From assembly GCA_949358305.1 (NCBI GenBank), contig OX442321.1, positions 6,039,605 through 6,103,604 of the forward strand: a stretch of 64,000 bases of DNA, written 5' to 3'. The notes below the pieces were generated by a model. That model made no database searches. It saw nothing but the letters and a program-made list of their open reading frames with translations, and had not been told where the DNA came from. This document shows, piece by piece, positions 48,857-59,300 of the stretch. Source of the stretch: Strigamia acuminata (lineage: Eukaryota; Arthropoda; Chilopoda; Geophilomorpha; Linotaeniidae). A program made the position numbers and the translations under genes. Every line of letters begins with the position of its first letter. The stretch's first letter is position 1.

Positions 48857-50206
48857 TTTTTTTCTCGTTCTTTTTCAAACTCGTAATTTATGCAGTTCAT
48901 GAACTACGACCAAATTCATCAAAGACTAACTTTGTATCTTTTTCCCTCGTTCGTGGTAACAAGCAAAAAATTCACGAAAAAAGAATGAATTTTAAGCGAC
49001 CACAAACATCAATTACTCGTAAATTTGAATACTATAAAAAAAATAATAATAAATAAAAACAATTTTTACAAAATGTCGTCCTAACCGTTGGCTGCCATCT
49101 TTGTTTCGCGTAGAAACGACAAACAAGACCGAGTTTGTGGTTGTTGTTGTACTTTGCAACTGTTATTAAAAACGTCTGACATATTCAAATAAGAAAAAAT
49201 TTGATTTTAAATTTGTGATTTATCGACAACGAAATCATCACACTTGGACTAACGTTGTTGTAGAATTCGAAGTGAACTGGCGCAACGAAGTGTTAAACAT
49301 GGCGGACGGGTATATATATAAAACGTGATTTTTGATCATGTTTTCTTCATTTTTTAGAAATAAAAAACACTTTTTCGAAAAGTATTCACACGGAATTAGA
49401 TAATTTCACGTGTTAGCAATAAAATTTGCAACTTGATCATGTGCTTAGACAAATCAGGATAATTAAATTTGAAATTTGAAATTATCTCAGGAGTTTCTCG
49501 TGCAATTTACTTGTTTTTAATTACGCCCTGCTTTAACTGTTGCCTTTGGCTGCTTTTCCTTATGCAAATGCTATCTCAAAACGATGCAAAACGACTTTAT
49601 TTTTTGAAGAAAAAAAAAATATATTAAAATTTTTTACCGAAATTATTTGACGTCGACATCGAACCCCAAGTTAGTTCCATCTTCAAAACACTTTTCGAAT
49701 GGAACATTAAATTTTCCATCATCCATTTTTAAATAATTCTATCGGATGACACCTCACAAATAAAATATAGGAAAAATAATGAGGATTGAAATCAAACTTT
49801 TAAAACGCAACCATTGCATCATAAATATTGCACTTTCATCTTTTTCAGTTAATGGAAGTGCAAAATCGATTTTATCACGTAAACCCAAACGAAAATATCA
49901 CAAATTCAAAAACTCCTTAAGACCATACTTAACTGCCTACCTGTAATCAAACATTTCTTTCATTTTAAACGTTTATAATCAAATTCCAACCGGCACGGTA
50001 ACTGGAAAACACCGCCATTTTTGCAATCAGCCTAGCGGTGAACTTTAGAAGCTCAGACCGAAACAAAAATGGCCAATAAAAATAACCACCAAATTCACAA
50101 AAAAATCAAGTTTTATTAAATATTTTTCGCGAAACGATTTCGAATACCCAATTAATACTTAAAACAAAATTCATCAATTTAAATATTTACACACGATGTC
50201 TTATTT
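48857..50206. other. Intergenic, no gene supported
   Basis: At 49,300 AACATGGCGGACGG|GTATAT looks like a start followed by a donor, but nothing downstream on the plus strand supports it. Confidence 0.4.
50112..50117 (-). terminator. Poly(A) signal for IPO9
   Basis: AATAAA on the minus strand about 90 bp past the IPO9 stop codon. Confidence 0.6.
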
Positions 50207-53200
50207 TTATGAATTTATCCCAATTAATCGTAAAACTTGTTGCTCCTGCACAGTAAGGTGAATAGAAAAAATCGAGTAATATGGTTGTTGGCAAAAGGAA
50301 GTTAGAAAATCACTCAGGTAACGTTGTAAATCGATATGATAAACTGGATCAGCCACAGCGTCGATGTCTACGTCATCGGACAAATGATCGGAATAATCTG
50401 TAAAACAAACGACAAAAAAATTAAAATCACAACATCAATAAATTAAAACATTTAAACATCGAACCGGAATAATCCGACGCCGGAGCGTAATAATTATGAA
50501 CATTTTCGTTCACTTCAGATTCATCATCTTCACTTTCATCGTCTTCAATATTACCCTAAAAATTAAATAAAATATTAAAATAAAGATAAAAACACTTGTA
50601 AACACCAAATAAAAACCTCGGATTCATCACTTCTGCTAAACATCATATCGTTCTCCATGCAATTTGCTAATTCGTTTATCACTAGTTTATAAATCTTCAC
50701 TAACAGTGGAATAACTGTCCATTCCTCGGGATCTAAAATAAAAAATTAAATAATTAGAAATGTTTTTCCGTAGAAAATAAATTAAATGATAATTAGAATA
50801 AAAATGTTGATACTTTGGGCAGCTTTAGACCGAGTTCTAATACCATCATTCTTTAATACAGGATCCCCTTTGACTCGAATATCCCCTAAACGCGGGTCGT
50901 TTGTGGTAACGCCGTGCTGCAGTAGTTTACACAATGCGGATGCACTAAATACAGATTGAAATAAATATGAAACAAAGAAATTAAAAAAGATTTAAGTTGA
51001 GAATTTGTTTAGAGAATCTTACCTTACTTTCCGTTCGTAGCTGCCGTAAAATAAGTGTTGTTTAGATGTCCATTCGATCAAAACGAATTCTAGAGCGGAT
51101 TTCCCCGTTGGGCCGGGAATTCCAGATAAAAACGCCATGACGGCCTCCATCTTCGTTTGTATTAAATGGGCAAAAACCATCACTAAACTCTGCAAAGATA
51201 AAGGAAAAAAAGTACGGATAAGTGAAATTTACACTAAAAACATTTAAAAAATTAAATTAACATGAAAAAGCTGAATTTAACACGAAATAAACGTAAAAAA
51301 GCTGAAATTAACACGAAATAAACGTGAAAAAGCTGAAATTAACACGAAATAAACGTGAAAAAGCTGAAATTAACACGAAATAAACGTGAAAAAGCTGAAA
51401 TTAACACGAAATAAACGTGAAAAAGCTGAAATTAACACGAAATAAAGGTGAAAAAGCTGAAATTAACACGAAATAAACGTGAAAAATCTGAAATTAACAC
51501 GAAATAAACGTGAATATACATCAACTAAACGTGAAAAACATCAAACAAACGTGATAAACCATCAAATCCACGCGAAAAAACATCAAATTAACACACAAAA
51601 ATCAAATTTACACACAAAATAATAATAATAATAATAATAATAATAATTAAGGCGAAAAAATCACTAGAATTCGAACCTGGATAACACTGAGCGTCTCCGC
51701 CTGTTGCATCTTACTCAGCACCGCTTTAAGTAACAAATCCAGATATTCTCCCAAATGGTCTCCTGCCTTATTGATCAAAGTGGTAACAAGTCGACCAACA
51801 AACGCCGCCGTAAATTCCGACGTTCGAGGATTTAATAACTGCGAAGCCACTTGAACGATGAACCAAAGTCCCGTTTGTCCCTGCTCGTTTCTCCAGTTGA
51901 CGACCTGCGAAGATGCCTCAGAAACATACGCCCGCAAACATTCACCACCACTCTGCATCGTCGAATTATCGTCAGTCCTCAACACACAATGCGCAACTGC
52001 CGGAAACGCCTGCGACATCAAAGCTGTCGACAAAGGTGGCGAACTACTGCGAACCAACGTCTGCAAAGTATCCAAAGCAACCTAAAAAAAAAACAAAAAA
52101 ACCATCAACAAACCATTTCAAACGCCTAAAACCAACAAATCAACACCAACCGCTTGCAAACCCATTGGCACTTTATCCGAAGACGCATTCAATATGCTAA
52201 TAAGCGTCGGCAACAACCGTTGTTGAAGCGGTAGACGACATTGTTCGTTCTTCGATAACTCCTTGAAAACGTCCTGAATCAAACACATCATGACGGGGTC
52301 TGAAAAAAGTCAAAAACAGCCAAATTGAGCACAAAAAGTGACGTAATTCATGCACACCGACCAGTATTATGTTTCAAAAACACCGCAATAGTCAACGGAA
52401 CGATTTTCGACTCGTAATTCGCAGTTGTAGCCGCATCGACCGACAAAACGATCGCGAATGTCTCGATGACTAGCGTCAATATCTCCGACGAAAACTGCGT
52501 GGCTAAACTAATAAGGCCCTCCATGATTTGTGGCAGGAACGGAACGATGATTGGAATATTGTTGGATGATTTCAGGTGATCCGAGTAGCCCCAGACGGCT
52601 CGAATCGACGACACGCGCACGGCCGGCGGTTGGCTTTCGTGCAGACCGTGCACAGTGGCTTGGAGGAACCTCTGCGTCAAATTCGAGTCCATGACGACGG
52701 CGAAGCGACTGGCGGTCCACAAGCAACGGCCGACAAGAAATGGCGACACTAAAGATCAAATTATAAAATGATTTAATTTAATTCAAGAGGGATTATCTAG
52801 GGTTTCTCTACCGGTATTTACCGGTATCAAAAACCGGTATTTTTCAAGAAAATACCGAATACCGAATACCGTCTTTAGTTCGGTATTAGTACCGGTTTTT
52901 ATAACACAAATTAAATGAGATTTTTTTAAACATAAAAATGCAAAATTATCGATTTTTTTAGCTTAAAAATATGAATTTATCGATTTTTATTAGCTTAAAA
53001 CTTGAATTTATCAATTTTTATATGTAAAAATTAGAAATTAATTGATTTTTTACATATAAAAACAAAAATTTATCGATTTTTTAACTTAAAAATGAGAATT
53101 TATTGATTTTTTTAACTTAAAAATGAGAATATATCGATTTTTTTTAACTTAAAAATGAAAATATATCGATTTTTTTTAACATAAAAATGAGAATTCTTAA

Positions 53201-56074
53201 CTTAAAAAATCTTATAAACTTAATTTTTCAATTTAAAAAAAAAGACTTCTCAATTTTAACACCTGATAACAAAACAACGCCATATTCATCAAACTTCGAC
53301 AACCCAATGTAAATAATATTTTAAAAAATTAACAAAAATTAAAATTAAAACATTACGATTAAAATAAAAACATTTAACATTGTAGCTATTTTATTTTACT
53401 TTATTACCGAAAAATACCGGTTTACCGGTTTTTTTAATATTGAATACCGAAATACCGATTTTTCCAAAAGTCCCGATTTTGAGAAACCCTAATCGTAACC
53501 CCTAGTTCACGCCAACTTTGAAACGCAGATGGAGCCGTTATTCGTATTTCCGCATTATCTTGCTTAAATTTGGTCTTTTGGGTTACATTTTTTTTTTAGA
53601 TCGGTTCAGAATGACTTGATCTAGGGTCGTGTGGAGCCCAAAATAGAATATATTGTGATGCAAGCGAGAGAAAAGGGATTTTTTACCTGATAAATTTAAA
53701 TCCGTTAAGATGACTGATTGTAAAAAACTATTGACATCGAAATGAACTTTTCCTTCCTGCAATTGGCTGATAACGAAGCTTTTAATGGAACCGAGCGCTA
53801 ACATGCACGCTTCGTGGATTTTCCACCAATGTGCGTTCCCGTGTGCTTTTATCGCTTCGGCTTCGTGTAAATGTTTCGTTACGGCCGCGTGTAAACCCAC
53901 GACGGTTTCGTCTTCAAATTCTTCGGCCAGCGACTAAAAAATGAATAAATTTATGGTTAAAACCGGAAGTTTGGTGATTGTTGATTTGATTTTACTGATA
54001 ATAAGTCCTGAGCGGATATTCTAACTGTGTAAGAAAACGTGTCGTCGTCTTCGTCTTCGACAAATTGGTCGGGATTATTCGTCCATATTTGAATCTGTTC
54101 GCGTAAATAAATAAAAAATTTAAAATGTGATTTTAGTTTGTTTTTTGAGGGTTTATTTTGCCTGGTCTTCCGTGATTTGCATGTAAAGAACAATGTAATA
54201 AAGGAGTTCGGTTAATCCTTTGTTCACCATCCCTCGAAGTCGCGGCGTTTCTACAAGGCCGTGAACAAATTCGAAGATGCTGAATATCAGATTTTCGAAT
54301 CCTAAAACTTCCCCGTCCGAGTCGATCGCTTCGTTCACGTCTTCGATGTTCCTCACGACTGTTCTGATGTAAATTTCCGCACTCTCCGTTAGCGTTTTCC
54401 ACACGGTCGGCAGCACTTGGGGTAAGCAAGAGGACATTTGGCGAGGAAAATTTTTCAACAAGATTGTAAGTGCCTTTTTGAAGAAATAGAAAAGTTTTTA
54501 TTGTAATTTTTGTAATTTTTGAATTTTTTGAATTTATTTTTTGTACTCACTTTAACTATTTCCAATTTTAATCCACTATCTGTTAAATTATCATCAGTTA
54601 TTTGTAATGCCTGCACTAACGCTTCAGTAAATGTTGGAAGTATTGGAAATAAGAGTGTCTTGGTAATATCTCTATCGTGTTCTGCCATGTTGATTATCAT
54701 GCTCGCGCATGTACAGAAAATCTCCACAGCACGGCCTCGAGTACGAATTGAATATTTCTAAAAGAAACCAAAGAGAAAAGAATAAAATTAGGTTAATTCA
54801 AATTCCAAGCTAAAAATGATATTTTTTTAAAATGAGTCATTTTAGAGCTTAAAAATGCATTTTCGGTATTAAATGGACCAATTCGGAGCCTAAAAACGCA
54901 TTTTCAGTCTAAAACAAACCACTTTTGAGCCTAAAATTGCATTTTCAGTATAAAATGGACCAATTTGGAACCTAAAAACGCATTTTCGGTCGAAAACAAA
55001 CCACTTTTGAGCCTAAAATTGCATTTTCAGTATAGAATGGACCAATTTGGAACCTAAAAACGCATTTTCGGTCTATAATCCAGCAATTATGAGCTTTAAA
55101 ATGCATTTTCGGTCTCAAATGGATCATTTTGGAGTCTATAAATCCATTTTCGGTCTCAAATGGATCATTTTGGAGTCTATAAATCCATTTCGGTCTAAAA
55201 CCCAACAATTGCACGCTTAAAAATGCATTTATTTCAACTGAACGAAGTCCCAGCTGCCAATTTACTTGTGGTTCCATAAAAATCCGATACATTTCCGGCA
55301 AGATAACGGGCGCAACTTCGGGCATTTGAAGATCACTAACTTCACGCGAAAACTCTACCAATTAAACAAAAAAAAACACATTTTAATAACAAAACCACAT
55401 CAAAATCGACTTGTAACATTTATTCAACCTGTCAACACTCTCATGGCACCATGAACAGCATTCGAGTCGCCGCTAGTGAGCGACTGCATCAAAATGATGA
55501 AAAGTTCGGGCCACGATTCGGGCCAATCCCAGTGAGCAATCGCAGTAATGGCATACGCCACGCTCGACCGAACTTTACTGATCGATTCTTGCAATCCAAT
55601 CGGCAATATTCTTCGTATATTTCCTTTGGCCTGTGCAGAAAAAATTAAACCCAACGTAAAAACACTCGAAATTCACAATCAATTGACACATTTTTACATT
55701 TTCCGACGTTTCCGGTGGGCGAAATTTATCAGATTGCGAAGACCAATGAATATCCACATACTGCTTCAGCAGTACCGACGCTAATTGCCGAACGGCCAAA
55801 ATTCCCCGGGAATCGACCGTAAGTTCTGCTAAATGAATGCCGAAATCTGAAAGAAAAAGAAAATCCATGTGCGCCGTGAACCCGGTCTTACGTAACAAAT
55901 TTCTCGAGAAAAAGCCGACAAACCTTCCGTAACCTCTAGAATTTTTAACTGCTCCTCTGCCGACGCTCTCACATTGTGCAACGGTGACAAAATCGCCGAT
56001 AACGTTTCGAAAAGTGCTTCTTTTAAAGTCCGACTTAAATTATCCCCACCACCGCCGTAGCTCGAGTCCGCCAT
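50207..56074 (-). CDS. IPO9: Importin-9 (karyopherin beta family)
   Basis: Nuclear import receptor that binds cargo such as histones H2A-H2B and releases it with RanGTP. Sixteen exons: 56074-55924, 55846-55698, 55630-55429, 55354-55266, 54757-54551, 54473-54162, 54094-53996, 53933-53687, 52748-52362, 52299-52151, 52081-51677, 51189-51023, 50944-50814, 50732-50617, 50555-50465, 50397-50207. They total 3093 nt, 1030 aa plus stop; animal IPO9 is about 1040 aa. The importin-beta N-terminal domain lies at about residues 20-110, with HEAT repeats throughout. Family signatures include [55 protein letters not shown] and the C-terminal [13 protein letters not shown]. An acidic stretch ([11 protein letters not shown]) precedes the C-terminus, as in the family. 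The start ATG has A at -3 and G at +4. Intron 6 uses a GC donor. Introns 4, 8 and 11 are enlarged by repeats. Confidence 0.96.
51270..51560. repeat. 31-bp minisatellite in IPO9 intron 11
   Basis: About nine units of GAAATAAACGTGAAAAAGCT followed by GAAATTAACAC. A (AAT)n run follows at 51,618-51,648. Together they make up most of this 487-bp intron. Confidence 0.9.
52798..53491. mobile_element. Inverted-repeat element in IPO9 intron 8
   Basis: TAGGGTTTCTC at the left and GAGAAACCCTA at the right, each followed inward by ACCGGTATT/CGGTATTT motifs, with an A/T-rich core of about 30-bp units (TCGATTTTTTTAACTTAAAA). About 694 bp. No clear target duplication; hAT-like by end form only. It accounts for most of the 938-bp intron. 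Confidence 0.6.
54161..54162 (-). other. GC-AG splice donor, IPO9 intron 6
   Basis: Exon 6 ends GAAGACCAG at 54,162 and the intron begins GCAAAATAA at 54,161, ending GCGAACAG at 54,095. No GT exists in the following part of the intron that would keep the frame; the join gives [13 protein letters not shown], matching the family. Confidence 0.8.
54830..55235. repeat. Minisatellite in IPO9 intron 4
   Basis: Units of about 30 bp and its doublets: CCTAAAAACGCATTTTCGGT, then a variable CTAAAATGGACCAATTTGGA. The core AAAAAYGCATTTT is shared with the array at 11,289-11,830. Confidence 0.85.
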
Positions 56075-56304
56075 TTTCTAAACCCAAGATCTGAATGCCA
56101 GTTCTCGATCCACTCCACCGACGTCACAACCTCTCATTTAACCCTAATTCGTACACGCAAATTCCACCTCTCAAATCTCTCAAATCACTCAATAAAACGA
56201 AAACCAAACTTGAAAAAAAATTATAATACCTTTAATAATACAACAATCATCAACATACTCAAAAGTTTCATCCCATATAAATATTTACAACTAAAAAAAC
56301 TAAA

Positions 56305-59300
56305 TTATAAATCGATTTTATCCTTCCGGTGTTTCTTCTTCTTTTTCTTTTGAAGTCCCTGCTTTTTAACGATACATCGGCTGCAGAACCAATTCTCCTC
56401 TTCCTTCGGTGGAACAACAATCCCCACACAAACCCTAAATAAATTTTTTAATAAATTAATTAAAGGAAATTAAAAATCAACCAAAATGGCGCCCATACCA
56501 ATGATACCAATCGTCACATTCATCACAACCAATCATGGGGCTCCCATCATCAGGTCTCGTACACGCCGGGCAAATCCATATCTTATTTCCTTGTTCATCC
56601 TACAAAAAATAAAATAAAAATTAAAAAAACAAAAATTTTCCCAATTTTCCAAACATACAATGATCGTTCCGATGGTTTCCGTGATAACAGTCCGCGCCGG
56701 GGCCGAATGAGCAGCGGAAACCGTGGCCGAGACGGCTTTGGCAGGTAATGGCACCGGATTGACTTTCGATTGCGGTTTAGGATGAGACTTCGGAGTCGTC
56801 GATAAAATATCCGTAGTCGGCGACGAACTGTCGGAAGACTGTACAATTTCTCTCGGAGCCAAAGGTTTGATTACTCTGCAAACATTCCTTAAATGTAAAA
56901 ATGCCCACAATCACTCATTCATCCCGTGTGTTAGTAAAATAAAAACAAAAAACAAAAAGCAACGCCGCTCTCTCGTGTTAGCAAAAACAAAAATTGACGA
57001 AATCGATTCCTTATCCCTACATTCACCTTAAATCATCATTGGGAAGTGGCGCAGGTAATGGAGCAGGGATGGGACAGGAAGAGCAATAAGCAGGAAGAGA
57101 AGAAGAAGCGTTCCATTCACTCTTTTCTTGAGCACCGAGCTGCGGCGGAGCCACCATGTCTTCGTCAGTTACCGCCGAAGCCTTAACCGCGTCCGATAGT
57201 GGCAATTCAGGAGGTGCAACTACTACGGGACTGCTAGGAACGGAGTAAGAAGTAACGGAACCACACTCACTGGACGGTATCGATGAATCGGTATCGTAAT
57301 TCGGATTCAGGCTCGGCTGGATGCTAGAACTCGACGAGTCCGACTCGTGCTCGGCGGCAAACGCTTCGCAGGCACTGGCGGTTTGAGCATGCGCGGCTGG
57401 TGTCGCGGTCGCGGCGGTCGACGACGCTTTTGCACACGATGCTTGTTGGAACACAGGAGCAGGCAAGGAAGCGGCGAAGGGAGAGGTGGGAATTGGCTTT
57501 GGTAACTTCAATTTGAGCACGCTGAAACATTCAACATGCAACAATTTTCCATCAAATCTCCTTTCCTCATCACAATCATTCACATTTCAACGATTTAAAC
57601 AAATTTCTCACTCCAGCGTGTCTCGATTTAAGCGAATTTACAATTTTCAAGCATGTGAGTGAATGCAAGGACGATTTTATCGGCAAAAAGCGACTCAAAC
57701 TACACCAACCCTTAACGACGCTACTTACATTTTCGTTCCTTCCGACTGCGCCGCGTTTCCGCCCAATTTGAGCGTGATTCTCGGCACGGTGCTCGCCGAA
57801 TCATCTTTCACCTAAAAAATACGAAAATCCATCAACCCAAAACTCTCACAACCATCTGCCAAAAATCCACAACAAATTCCCGACAACAAATTCCCACAAA
57901 CCATAATCACCCGAACCTTATCTTCTTTCTTCTTCTTCTCCGTCTTCTTCGACTTATCCTTCGACTTGGCCGCCTTCTCCTTGCTCCCCTTCCCGCTCTT
58001 CCCCGCACTCTTCTCCGCACTCGCCTCGCCGCCCTTCTTCTTCTCCTTCCCCTTCTCCTTCTTCTTCTTACTCTTCAACTTCTCTTCACCTTCCTCGCTC
58101 TTCTCCTTCTTAACCACGCACGCCTTAACCTAAAAAAAAACCAAAAAAAATAAAAAAAACCCAAAAACCCCCAAAAAAAAACCCCAAAAAACCCACAAAC
58201 CAATCACCTTTAAGACCCCAACCTCTCTCACCTTATCAATCTCCTCCACAACGTCAAGGTTGGGTTGTACAAACGCATCGAGCTTTTTAAACTCCATCGG
58301 CGGAGGCGGCGGCAGTTGCAGCGGCGGCACGGGCGTCGAATGCACGGGGTTAGTCAACGCTTCACTAAACCTAAAGTTACCTGTCTCAGGCCGTGGGTTT
58401 CGCACGTAAAAGCCCATGGGTGGCATGGGCATGTTGGGCGGAATGTGCGACTGAAACGGCGAGGGCATGGGCGGCAGCGGGGGGTACGGGAGCAGCGCTG
58501 GCGGAACTTTGGGGATGTGACTGAAGTAGGGCAAATGCAGCATCTGCGGGTACGGCGCCTGGAAACTCACGCCGTTGTCGTGCTCCGGACTCGGGTTCGC
58601 CACTCGCGGCGCCGCTTCCGCCGTCATCGAATAGTCGTGCGGCTCGTCCGCCTCCTCCGTCTTCACCTTCGGCGCCGACTGCCTCGCTTTCGGCTTCGCC
58701 TCCCTCGACTTGATCTTCTCCTTGATCTTATCGCGCACCTTCTTGCCCATCTCGGCCGGCTCGAGGCGCTGCTTCTTCTTCGGGGGCGACGTGAGCCCTT
58801 CCGGGGTGGCGGGCGGCGACATCTCGTCGTCCGTGAAGTCGTACACGTCGCGGGGTTCCCTCGGCTCGCTCTTCACCGGCGTCTCGAGCGCGCCTTGGCG
58901 GATCACGTCCTCGATCGTCTCGTGGTACGAGCGCGACGACTCCTCGCGGTCCCTGGCCGTCTCCTCCAGTCCCTTCATGATCACCGCGTTGATGGAGTCG
59001 TTGAAGGCGGCCAGGCGCGACTCCCGCTCCTTGCTCTCGGCCGCCGCCGGGTTGTCGTCGATGATGAGGCGTTCCGGCGAGTCCTCGCCCGAGAATCCCT
59101 GCGAAACCTCGCTCTTCATCGACACGCCGAGGTCCAGAGGCGAGTTGTCGCCCAGCTGCTGCTCGCGGCTCCCGGCTTTGCTGAGAAAAGTGGCCAGCTG
59201 GGCGAGCGGCGACGGGTGTTTCTCGCTTTTGGGCGCTTTCGGCGCTTTCGGCGTCGACGAGGACGATTTGCTCGCTTTGGGCGTCTTGGGCAGTTTGGGG

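Noticed and set aside
54972-55361. Single 129-codon continuation of IPO9 exon 4
   Set aside because: Only the first 30 codons match importin-9; the rest is translated intron minisatellite.
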